In this document: positions 11,131 to 22,655 of the stretch, piece after piece
Numbering within the stretch: position 1 is the first letter of the stretch
Layout: the number at the start of each line of letters is the position of its first letter
Source: Brassica napus
Lineage: Eukaryota; Streptophyta; Magnoliopsida; Brassicales; Brassicaceae
Direction of reading: 5' to 3'
DNA length: 64,000 nucleotides
NCBI RefSeq assembly: GCF_020379485.1
Contig: NC_063446.1
Span: 14,506,471 to 14,570,470, forward strand
The notes under the pieces: model-generated
Told to the model about the DNA's origin: nothing
The model's input: only the letters and a program-made list of their open reading frames with translations
Database searches by the model: none
Translations under genes and position numbers: made by a program

Positions 11131-14100
11131 GTATGCATATACTCATTGTTTCCCAACCTGTCAAAGTTGACTGTTTATGATATAACATTTTATTGTTTTT
11201 CAGTGTTAGCCAAGTTGTCTATATATTTAGGTCTAGTTCGTTTGAATATGGGTGGCATTCTTAAAGTTCATGAGCCCACATTATTAACAATGCATTGGTT
11301 GCTATTATTGCTATATCACAGCTAACGGAATAAAATTTAGAGTTTAGAGAAAAAAAGTATTTTTGATAAAAATATTCATAGTTAACATCATAGAAAACTA
11401 ACTAGGTCAGTTTTTTTTGGTATGTCAGATTTATTTTTTCAAATTTAAAATTCTATGTATTATGTTAAAATGTAAAATATACGTACATATGTGTAACAGT
11501 GTAAGTTTAACATGTTTCTTCGCATGGCCTCGCGAATTTAATTCTTCTAGAAAATATATAGTTTGTTAGAAAATTTATACTAGTTTGTTAGAAAATCTAT
11601 GGCTATGAAACATGCGTGTATTATTTCAAATATGAGATTATGATGTTTGAATCTTTGATACAGTTTTAAAAACAATGAAAACGTGCAGAATTATGTGTGT
11701 TGTGTGTCATCAGAATAACTATAATTGAAAATTTGCATAATAATGCATGATAAAGAAAAAAAGCATTGAAACTTTGGCTTCACGATTTTTTGACTTTTTA
11801 ACGAAAGGAAAACTTTGTGGTGTCTTTTATTTGTAAGAAAGCAAGAAAAAATGCAAACGTGGGAGTACACACAAGTAAGACATAATCGATATCTTGTTAA
11901 ATCTGTGTGTCGGTATCATTTATCTTCATATTTCTAACTAAGCAATTAGCATAGTAATTTGACTAATTTCTGATCTTTTAAAACTTTATTCTCAATAAAT
12001 CATTCTAAAACTTACTAGAGAAACAACAGTAACTGATCTAGTGGAATGCTTTGATGAGAACAAAGCATTCTAAATTTTACTAGAAAAAACAGTAACTATC
12101 TTATTTTCTTAATTAGCCTGGTATACATATTTTTCTAAGAATTTTTTTTGCTAAGACTTGGTATACATATATATATGCTTTTGTCTGTGTGCAGTGGGCA
12201 TGCAGTGTAACATACTAGAAACGGGCCAACGAGAGCAAGACCTGATCATTTATATATGGGTTAATTTGTTGAATGACTGACTATATTGGGGGAAATATTA
12301 GTTTTGCAGTAAGAGGGTAGAGAGATATAAGAAAAAAAAAAGAGGAGAGAAGGAGGGAAATGGTTAGTTAGTGAAATATATATATTTTTTTTTGGTCATT
12401 GGTTCAAATTTCCCTTTGGATATCAACATTTAAAAAAAAATTAAGAAAATCAGCTTCTCTATATATCCCTAGAAAATTCAGATCATATGAAAAAGAAAGA
12501 GAGAATAAAAAACAATTAAAAGGTAGATAGATGTAAAGGTATACTGTAAGTCTATAGTAGTTACACAAATACATAGATTCTATTACATCTTTACAAAAAA
12601 CCTGTAAAGGAAATCGAGTGGCATCGACATTTCCTGGCGTTTTCTAGGGTTTTCACTTTGAAATTGAAAATTCTGGTTGTCATCTAGTGACAGTTACGGT
12701 TCTTTCAATGGCTGCTTTAAACGTAGTTCGTCTTTTTCTTACAATGTCACTATTTTCATTTGTACGGTATTGCTTTTTAGCCTTCGATTATTCTTACCAT
12801 GAAGATGTTGTTCAGTAATGAGTTTATTGTAAACTCAAATAACACTAGTCTTGAGTCTCTTGACTCTAGTGGGAGCTTACTGTCAAATAGCCCACTTTGC
12901 AATCGGAAATGCGAAATTAATAATCGGACCTTAATTAGAGTCGCTTCCAAATTCAAAGTTCCAACTATAATCCAATGGAAATTCTAGCCCAAATTTTTAC
13001 ACAAAAGTGTTTTTCTTAACTGTTTATTCCCTTAGTTGTAACTAGCGTTCAAGCGCTAGGCGCTAAGCGGGTTATAACGGTTATTGCATCATATTACAAG
13101 TGACTAAATCACCATTTTAATAGTTTACAACTCAAAGATCCACTGTAGCTGAGTTATAACGTTTAGCTGAGCAATGAGAATATGTATTGTAATTTGCTTA
13201 TCGCAAGTGTCTAATTACATTTTTCATTATCTACAACTCGAACACCTACTGTACTAGATCTAAATCCATACTATAACACTATATATAGCGATACTATAAA
13301 ACCACTAGATTGCAAAATATGTCGGATATCAAAAAAAAATTATATCCATTCAAGTTAGTACTTATGTATACACACAAAAACAGCTAGAAATTTGGTCAAA
13401 AACATTTTTTCTTATTTTGTCGTTAACTCATCACTAGGATTTTCATGGTGTGTGTTGTGTGCCAGCGCAATACCACATTACTACCAAACTGTCGAAATAG
13501 GGACCTAATTGTTCTAATGTACAAGAAAAAAACACATATAAAGTGATTAAGTTCTTGTCAGTGCCTCAACTTTTGTCTTGGATCAATAGGACAACCTATC
13601 TTACTATACGTGGAGCACCACTGTTTGGAAAATTTACTTTGATACGCAAGAAAACGAAAAAAGATGAAAAGAACCCTAAACATAAATGATACGTATTTAA
13701 AATCATGTTCAGAAAAGAAACAATGGGCACGAAGAAACATCTTCACGCATGAGTTGCCAAAAATGTCAGTCTCAAAGGCACATTTATGCATTAGTCCTTT
13801 GCCCCCACAATTATTTTCTCTGCTTCTCTTTTTGTTGATTGTGATTCCCTCTGTCTTCCCACCCACCCCCATTTTTTCATTATTGTTTCTTTCCCTTTTT
13901 GTCAGTTCATCCCTCTAACCGAAATCTACTTCGGTTTTAGACTCGGTTAAGAACTTTTGAACTGGTTTGATTTACTATACGTTCACATAGGTGTTTAATT
14001 TTTGCTCCGGTGATTGGAATTAAGGAGTGTATTGGTGCGTAAGGAAGTTTATAAAATAGGTGGAAGACAAAAATAAAAGTATTCGTTTTCTTTTTTCTTT

Positions 14101-17100
14101 TTTGCAATACAAATGTTGGCTACACACTCATCGAGTCTGTGTCACGAAAAGAGAAACAAACAATTTAGTTTACATTAAGCCTTGTCTAAAAATAAAAACA
14201 GCTTAGTTTACATTGCTTTGTTTAAAAATAAAAACAACATAGTTTACATCGGTCCATTGACACCATTGTAACAAATAATTATACTTTTATCAGTTATAAA
14301 TATTCATCGATAGTTCGATACCATACATTTGAGGGACTGCAGTTGAACCAAAGAAAAAAAATGAAAAGAGGGATTGCCAAGGTAAGAAAATGAATTTGTG
14401 TAATAGCCATATTTTAGAGATAAATTCGGTGAGTAACATTGATTTTGACATAATTCAATGTCAGACATTTGTATCCTATTTTATCCGGTTCTGTCCCGTT
14501 GATTAAAAGGTTTCCGGTTGCAAAAGAAAGTAGGTGAGACGTCTTTCTTTTGGTGGAGTCATCCACGTATACATTTATTAACCACATACATATGCACCGA
14601 GTATTATATTTCATATCACCGGAATAGTATAAGAATATAACCCTACCTACAACCTTTAAATATTAAACATATTCCAATTCTAGTTATCCCTAATCCCACC
14701 ACAACCCGTAATATTACACTCTAAACTTTAATCAGTAAACCCTAAACCCAAGTCTAAACCCTAAACACAAATATAAACTTTAAACCCAAATATAAACTTT
14801 AAACCCAAATAGAATGGAACAAAGTAAATAACATAGTACATATTGGTGAAATTATGAAATGTATGTGATTGCATGTAAGAAGTTAATGATGATCTCAATC
14901 ATACTATTTCATCTTCTAAATACTAAACCATAATCTCTAATCACTAAACCTTAACCCAAATATGAATCTTAAACCCAAATATCAAAATCTGAAATGTACA
15001 TAATATTTTGTAATATAAAATTAATTATGTAATATTAAACTATACAATATATATCATAATATAATTTTTACAGATACATGTAAAGATAATTAGAATTTAA
15101 GAAAATTACAAACTATATTTCTAAACAAAATAGAATACTTGTTATTAACCAACAAATGGAAGGGAACATGATAAAATAGTATAGTAACAGAATAGAACGC
15201 ATAACAAAATATACATTTCTATTTTATATGCATATAATAGAATACAATAATAAAAACTATTCATCTTCTTCCACATACAACAGAGATTTCCTGTAAATTC
15301 AGTTACATACATGTTCTGGTGTCCTCGCTACTGTCGCTTTTGGAATCTGAGAAGCATCTCCTTTCCGTCACCGACAAAGCCTCCTAAACATGTTTCTTCC
15401 TCCACAAAACTTTCCGGGAACGTAGTCCGTAATGTCTTCGTCGCTCAAATCTGTTTTGGAGAAACTTTTTCAAATATCAACAATGAAAAACTTATTTTGT
15501 GAGTGTGTGTGAGCAATAAAGAGCCACATTTTATCTTTTACAATCAATAATCATTAATTAAAAAAAAAAATTAAGGTTGAACCGGTGAAAAAGAGGGCTA
15601 ATACAGTATTATTATAGAAATGTAATAGTGTATATAGGAATATTAGGGAAATTGGTTACTCTGTGAATTAAAAAATTTTCATGGTATGCAGTCCAATTTA
15701 TCTAGTTCTTTATTCGAGGTAGTTTATTGACAAGTCTGACAAAAAAACTATAGATTTGGAAGCAGAAGTCAAAAAGTATTATGCCTATTTTAAATTTTAT
15801 TTATTACATTTTTGTCATCAGTTGGATTAACAATTTCCAATCCATAGTTAACCCTATAACGCTTGAAAAGGCGACTTTATAATCCAACTCTTGAGGATAG
15901 ACCGTAAATGCGAAAATGAAAATTTCTTAGGACATGCATGCACTATACAAGTGAAAGTTTTTTCTAACTTTTTTTATAACAGTTTTTTTCTAACACCAAA
16001 ATGAAAATTGGTCGGCAGGGCCAGGGTCTTTCTCGCTGGGAGAGCTAAACTAGGTTCGATTGCTGCTGGATGCACTTGGAACGTTCAAGGTCTCTTTTAG
16101 CAGCTTCACCATTTGGCAGCCTTGACAAGTTTAAAGGACAATTCAATTCACACCATTGAAATTTTGGAACCAAAGGCAGAATCTTGACCATCCGCCTTTT
16201 TAAAAGCTAGCCTTTTCGCTGTTTTTAAACCCTAACCTTGCTGGGAAAGTTCTCTTATTTCTTTTTTTTTCTGAAACGCATTACAACCACAGGAAACTGA
16301 AACAAGTTGGCGAACTAAAATTTTACAAAAAAAAATGATTTATAGGCAGGCTTTTCGATGATTGGTTTTGATAGATATATTTTGATAGACCGAAACATGA
16401 ATAAGTTTTTATAGACAAATATACTTTGACAATGGGATTGGATCCAGATAAAAAAAAAGAAGCTCATATAACAGACTATGATCCAAACCGCCTTATTATT
16501 ATTTTTTTTGTCATCCAAACCGCCTTATTCATTCCAAACCAATCTGTCTACTTACCCAAATAACTTTTCAAATTGGGCTTCAAATGGGTAGAATTTACAT
16601 GGGCCAATATGATATATTATCTATTTGATCTGCTTCTGTTATCTGCTTAGTTATTTATTTAATTTAATTCTCAATAGTTTCTTAACACTTATTTATTCTC
16701 TTCAAAATTATAAAAAATATTACAAAACTATTTACAATATATGTTAGAGAATTAACGTTTGATGATTTTACTAGCACCACATCAAACCTTTTTACACTAC
16801 TATTAATTGTTTTATAAAATTTCATAGCTGGCCATTTTGTTTTTATCATATCGAATATTTATATGATATTTCATATAAGTTTTTTTGTTTGTTAATCTAT
16901 ATAACCAAGATAAATTGTCATTTATAAGAATTTTGGTTTAACAACATTAGTGAACATTTGATTAAAACACTGGATTAGTAAAGTTTCCCCAAATTCGAAG
17001 AAAATCTTATCTGCTCTTTTAATATGCTATTGAAGAAAACCTTATCTCCTCTAATTGGGTAATCTGCAATGTGAAATTGCCGATTAGGATTTTTGACATT

Positions 17101-17151
17101 GTGATGTGATTCTTATTTCCTTTCTGTTTACTTTATTGTATGAGAAAATAC
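11131..17151. other. AT-rich intergenic DNA
   Basis: No gene is supported in about 6 kb. Short open frames (for example around 13558-13918 on both strands and 12799-12987) have no domain signature. A short less AT-rich patch at about 16015-16150 stands out on its minus strand but is too short to identify. Telomere-like short repeats occur near 14740-14820. Confidence 0.55.
14730..14820. repeat. Degenerate telomere-like repeats
   Basis: Several copies of AAACCCTAAACCC-like and AAACTTTAAACCC-like words occur in a row. This resembles short interstitial telomere-type sequence, common in plant intergenic DNA. Confidence 0.45.
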
Positions 17152-17154
17152 ATA

Positions 17155-17577
17155 GGCGGTGTTCGTTTACATGTCGCGCAACCTGCGATCTGCGACATGC
17201 GACCTGCGACTGATCGCAGGTCGCAGGTTGTTTTTCGTTTTGCTGTCGCGTAACATGCGACCTGCGATTGGTCGCAAGTCGCAAATCGCAGGTTGTTGTT
17301 CGTTTTGATGTCGCGCGACTGATCGCGCGACCAGTCGCGGGTTCCCATTTAAGTCGCCCGAAAAAACAGCGACTAAAAATTAAAAAAATTTTGATCGCGC
17401 GACTGGTCGCAGGTCGCAGATCGCAGGTCGCGCGACACGTAAACAAACATAGTTTTAGTCGCAGGTCGCATGTTTAGTCGCAGGTCGCAAGTCGCAAGTC
17501 GCGCGACACATAAACGAACGTAATCTTAGTCGCAGTTCGCAGGTCGCAGGTCGCCGGTAGCGTAAACGAACATGGCC
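17155..17577. mobile_element. Tourist-like MITE, second copy, in the GRF9 promoter
   Basis: The element is about 423 bp and in the same family as the one at 10751-11127. The left end is GGCGGTGTTCGTTTAC, the right end is GTAAACGAACATGGCC, and a 3-bp ATA sits on each side (17152-17154 and 17578-17580). The interior is dense in GTCGCAGGT-type words, and the right terminal block is again repeated about three times. It ends 287 bp before the GRF9 start codon, so it is part of that gene's promoter region. Confidence 0.8.
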
Positions 17578-17863
17578 ATAATTATCATGGGGGAAGATAA
17601 AGAACTATTAAAATGAGTGGACTGGTAGATAGAGAGTGATGACATGTCACAATCTAGATGGGTTAGAGCAAAACGAGAGGACCCCACAAGGAATATTATA
17701 AAGACATAAAATGACTTACAGACACAAACTACCCCCACTAAACCCTCGTTAATTACAGTTTTATCCCTAAGCGCAGCTCAAGTACCTCTCTGTGTTCTGT
17801 CTTTCAACTGGTCGGATCAGTAGAAAAAAGCTTGAGAACTTGATACCTTTGATTTCAAAATCC

Positions 17864-19546
17864 ATGGAATCTGCCAAAGAGCGTGACACTTTCGTCTACC
17901 TCGCTAAGTTATCTGAACAAGCTGAGCGCTATGAAGGTAAAGAATCTTTTTTTTGTAACTTAAGGTAAAGAATCTTCTTCTTATGGTTTCTATGAATCTT
18001 ATCGTTGGACTCAAGGGTTTCGATATGTTTCCAGATAAGTATTGAAAGTGTGATTCTTTATCTTTTATCGCAGAGATGGTGGAGTCGATGAAGAACCTTG
18101 CGAAGCTGAACGTTGATCTAACGTTGGAAGAGAGGAACTTGCTCTCTGTTGGATACAAGAACGTGATCGGTTCGAGGAGAGCTTCTTGGAGGATCTTCTC
18201 GTCGATCGAGGAGAAAGAAGCAGTGAAAGGGAACGATGTTAATGTAAAGAGAATCAAAGATTATATGGAGAAGGTTGAGTTAGAGCTCACAAGTATATGC
18301 ATTGACATAATGTCTGTGTTGGACGAGCATCTGATCCCATCTGCTTCAGAGGGTGAATCAACTGTCTTCTTCAACAAGATGTAATGCTCTTTACCTGATG
18401 CTAAACTTGAAGTTATATGCAGGACAGGATCTGAGATTTTGAGTCATAAATATTTACAAACTTCAATAAAAAATTAATATAATTTGGGGAGTCCTTGCCT
18501 ATAGATATATCCTCTAAAAATATTGGGAGCCAAAACTAATGTTTCAATAGGCTGTTTCCAAATCCGGTTCTGGTTGGTTATATGTATCTGAAGATTTTGT
18601 ATGGTTTGGTGCAGGAAAGGTGATTATTACCGCTATCTTGCTGAATTCAAATCAGGGGATGAGAGGAAAGAGGCTGCTGATCAGTCTTTGAAAGCCTATG
18701 AGGTGTTCTACTTGTGACTGATCTTATTACATATATGTCTTTTCTTACAGCTTTAATTTTGAGTTTTTTTTTTTTTGCTTTACAGATTGCTACTACTTCT
18801 GCTGCGGCTAAACTCCCTCCTACCCATCCTATCAGATTGGGATTGGCTTTGAACTTCTCTGTCTTCTACTACGAGATCATGAACTCACCTGAAAGGTTTT
18901 ATAGATTGTTTTATTACTAAGAACATAAAAGGCTCATTGTTTCAGGGATTTGAGATTGTTTTTTTATTTCTTCAGGGCATGTCACCTTGCTAAGGAGGCG
19001 TTTGATGAAGCAATCTCAGAGCTTGACAGTCTGAATGAGGAATCTTACAAAGATAGCACTTTGATTTTGCAACTCCTTAGGGACAATCTGACCTTGTGGA
19101 CTTCTGACATCCCTGAAGAAGGAGGTGATGATCGTTCTGTACTTAAAGCAAAGTCATTAACTATAATGTTTTGATGTCCTATAGTGGTCCCTTTTAGTGT
19201 ACTTATTTAATTATAGGTGTAGATGTTCCTTGTCACTTCTTTTGTATGTTGTTGTTTTGTTTGGAACCAATGAAGTTAAGACATGGACATGCTTGATGAT
19301 AGATAGTTGAAGTAGCATCCGGAAGATAATTCCCTGTTTTATAGTGTTTCATATTTAGCTGCTGATTTCAAATATTTATTTTGCCTATATGTGTAGCAGA
19401 TGATGCCCATAAGACGAATGGTTCTGCTAAACACGGTGCAGGTGGAGACGATGCAGAGGTAAACTATACGATAATCCTTTGCTTGTAGTCAATATAGACT
19501 AAGTTGATTCTAATAGCAGATCTTGTGTGCTCCTTTGCTGCAGTGA
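17864..19546 (+). CDS. GRF9: 14-3-3 protein, GRF9 (mu) type
   Basis: Seven coding exons with GT-AG junctions can be read: 17864-17936, 18074-18380, 18615-18702, 18786-18895, 18976-19124, 19397-19458 and 19544-19546. They sum to 264 codons including the stop (263 residues), the normal size. The product is a dimeric adaptor that binds phosphoserine/threonine motifs in client proteins in cytosol and nucleus. Both family signatures are present: [11 protein letters not shown] in exon 2 and [20 protein letters not shown] in exon 5. The groove residues in GSRRASWRI and in YYRYLAEF are intact, and the C-terminus is the short acidic, Gly-rich tail typical of this isoform. Exon 6 has a TAGCAG tandem acceptor, so a one-codon choice exists (start 19397 or 19400). 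The last exon holds only the stop codon. Reading through the exon 6 donor would give a different tail of about ten residues. No defect is seen. Confidence 0.93.
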
Positions 19547-20184
19547 TCTTATCTGTGTGCACCCGCAGTAGCAGCAACACTGAACAAGTTTCAAGAACAA
19601 CTGAATGTGCGGTGAATAATAGTGAAAACCTATAGTGCTTATGTTTCCTGTATTATTATTGTCTATATTGTACTCTCTGGTTTGAGTGTATGCTTTGTGT
19701 CGCAAGAACACTCTCTTCTTATTTGTGATTTGTACTCAGTATTGTCTTCTTCACCCATTGTTCTTCTCATGTACTATTTGTTCCTATGGATCCAATCTTA
19801 TATCCCTTCATTTATGCTTCTAATTCTTCCTCTGGTTCATGCTGTCTTTGGTTGAATCAACCACACTCCAAACATAATAACTCTCTTCAGTTACTTCCAC
19901 ATCTCTTTCCATCATTAACACGAGCGAAACATGAAACTGATAATGAAGCTTGCATTTCTTGAATACTTCTGAACATTTGCTCAGTTTAACAATATAGCCA
20001 AAATCGAGTAGAGTCAGACTCCAAAAACTTATGTAGAAAAAAATAATAATGAACAATTTGTTGAATGATAGAATAGCTCTTCCCCTTTCATAAGATTTCT
20101 TCTCTTAATGTCTTGAAATATAGGCTCTTGGGATCCTAGTTATAGTGAAGCATAGAATGATGATGATGATAAGGCTTTATCAAA

Positions 20185-22655
20185 TTATAAGAGGAAGTGC
20201 TTTATAGAGTCCTCTAGAAACTGGTGGCTCGGACATATCATCTCCTTCACTTTGTCTCCGTTCTTGTACATCTTAAACGTTGGAACTTTCCTGATACTCT
20301 CTGCCTTGGCCAACGCTAAGCTCTCCTCCACATCCACCTAATCACATTCCAATACCCTCAGTCAGAACATTGCTAGACATAGAATAGTCTAAAAAGAAAC
20401 AGTGATTGGTCTTACCATGAAGAAGTGTACTAACGGATACCGGAGGCATAAAGTGTTGACGTAAGGAGAGATCTCTTCGCATTGTCGGTTTGATGATGAT
20501 TTAAAATGAAACACAGAGACACCTGAAAAAGAATGTTTCAACTTTGAGCAAGACAGATACTAAAGAATCTCAATATGTTCTTCTGTGTTTAAACTTTTAC
20601 CAGGAAGTGAAACTGAGTTCTTGAACTTATCCAAAGATGAAACTGCTTCAACTTCATTATTGAATCCTAAGCTTTTGGATTCTTGACTTAGCGCGGTTTT
20701 CGCTCTCTCTAGTGACGCTGCAACTTCACTGTCTCCTGGTAGTTCCCTTCTCACAAACTCATAGTCTCTAACCGCATCTTCCCATCGACCAAGCTATATT
20801 TCAAACAAACATTGTCACATTGTCATTCAAACACACTACAAAACTCCGTTTATAACTTGTTTAGTCTTTACCTTTCCATATGAAGCAGCCCTTCTTAGAA
20901 GTGCCTTGATGTAACTAGGATGGATTTTAAGCGCATGGTTACAGTCTTCAACAGACTTCTCCCACAAACCGAGCTTATACCAACACGCTGCTCTGTTACA
21001 GTACAACACCGAGTTGGAACTATCGTGCTTGAGACCGTCTCCATAAGCTACACTCGCTTCAGAGTATCTCCCCGAACTAAACAGCTCATTACCGCGAGTA
21101 CGCGCCTTGACAACCATCTTGACACTGTTTAAAACCGACACGAGCTCAGGATTGGTCTGATCAAGCATGGAAGCTCTCTCTGCCTTTACAACACCGTTCT
21201 CAAATCTGCAACAAACCTATCATCTCTACTCACTCACTGAATAGAATCAATCAAAGTAACATTAGCAAGTTTCGAAAAAAGCTCTCACCTTCCTAATGCC
21301 ATATCAACTTGCGCTTGGATACATAGAACATAAGCTTCAGCTACCATACCAAAGAGTTTGGCCTGTGATTGATGATGATCCAATCTTGGAGTGCAAGAAA
21401 GACAAAACTGTGATTCCTCTATGTGGTTAAGACGCAACAAGACTTCAGCTTTACAAGCTACAAGCTGTCAGAATCGAAAGACCGTTAGCTAATAATCATT
21501 AAAAGCAAATGCTTAGCTTAAGCGATGATCTCTGACCTGAGGAGAAGAGTCAGCACCGTTTGCAATGGCTGCATTGGTTTCCTTAACCGCGGTTCTCCAA
21601 TCTCCGATCTTCCTAGCCTCCCAGCATCTCCGGAGATGCTTCTCCAGCGTCTGCAGCCGTTGGAGATCAGCTTGGTCCGGACATTGACCGGAGAAACAAA
21701 GATGTTGCCTTGCATTCTCAGCTTCTCCCAATCTACACCGACAACGACAAGATCAATCAAACTCAGTCTTTAAACTTCAAATATACAAGATTGAGTACCT
21801 GAGATAGAGTGAAGCGAGTCTTTGGTGACCTCTAGAGTAAGACGGGTCCAGCCTGACGGCTTCAAGACACTCTTTAACGGCTTCTCCTAACCGCCTTAAC
21901 GCCGTTAACGCCGCCGCGCGGTTGCTTCTGTAAGAAGCATTCTCCGGTGACAGTGAGATTGCTCTGTCGTAAAACGACAGAGCTTCTGTGAAGTTTCCTC
22001 TTCTATACATATCGTTCCCTAGTCTCTTCAGCTCCTCCGGAGTTTCACCGTGCACCGCCGCTCTCGCCACCGCGTGGTTTGTCTTTCCGGTGATTCCTCC
22101 GCCGCTTTTTACTACGTTTCCGTGACCGTAGTTTCCGGTTCCTGTCCACAGAGTCTCGGCTCTGGTCGACGTCCGAGTCGCCATTCCGGTTTTCAAGATC
22201 CGACCCGACGGGCAAATGTTACCGGCGGGTAAAACGGTCGGACTCGGAGACACCGCGGACGTCGCGCCGGAGCTTTGGCTCGCTCCTGAGTAGAAGCTAG
22301 AGCTGGAGAAGATCAACGGCGTTCCGGTGGAAGAGGATCTTCTATGACCCGGTTTAAGATTCCGGGTCGTCGTCGGCATTCCGGATCTCGAAATCTCGCC
22401 GGAGTGGCTTTTCACCATCTGAGAAGTCACCGACGGTTTCCCAGAAACAGAGCCTGACGAGCCGGAGCTGCTGGTGGGAGTCGCTGCAGCTGAGGAGACA
22501 CGTGGCATTAAGGTGGAAACAGGAGAGCCGAGATCGAGTTCTCTGAAGTCTGGTTTGTTGACGTCATCGTCTCTCTGTAAAGTCAAAGAGTCACGAAACC
22601 TTCTTGAGGTTGAGTCTATGGCAGGTTCTAACGAAAGCCTTCTAGAATGAGACAT
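20185..22655 (-). CDS. TTL3: TPR/thioredoxin-like scaffold protein, TTL3-like
   Basis: Seven exons on the minus strand read 22655-21799, 21732-21537, 21464-21289, 21205-20872, 20793-20601, 20522-20416 and 20337-20185. Together they give exactly 672 codons including stop, close to Arabidopsis TTL3. Residues 1-210 are a disordered Ser/Thr/Gly-rich tail. TPR repeats follow, from ELKRLGNDMYRRGNFTEALS in exon 1 through SNRAAALTALRRLGEAVKEC, and again in exon 4 (ARTRGNELFSSGRYSEASVA and CNRAACWYKLGLWEKSVEDC). The C-terminus is a thioredoxin fold (VDVEESLALAKAESIRKVPTF, ending KHFLL) without a CxxC pair, so it is not a redox enzyme. TTL proteins scaffold receptor kinase and brassinosteroid signalling components, and act in vascular development and osmotic-stress tolerance. 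The gene is convergent with GRF9, with about 640 bp between the two stop codons. The start is the first ATG of the long exon, matching the family N-terminus MSHSRRLSLEPAIDS. Confidence 0.93.

Noticed and set aside
10732..11188. Open frames rich in Arg, Cys and Asp-Gln-Ser words near 10.8 and 17.2 kb
   Set aside because: They arise from translation of the repeated GTCGCAGGT words of the MITEs.
13558..13918. A gene on either strand around 13.6-13.9 kb
   Set aside because: Overlapping frames on both strands of about 100 codons, no known motif, no splice sites and an AT-rich setting.
14730..14820. A chromosome end or recent telomere insertion
   Set aside because: Repeats are short, degenerate and of mixed sequence.
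10751..17577. CRISPR-like array from regularly repeated words
   Set aside because: There are no constant-length unique spacers and no cas genes, and the host is a plant. The repeats are MITE-internal.
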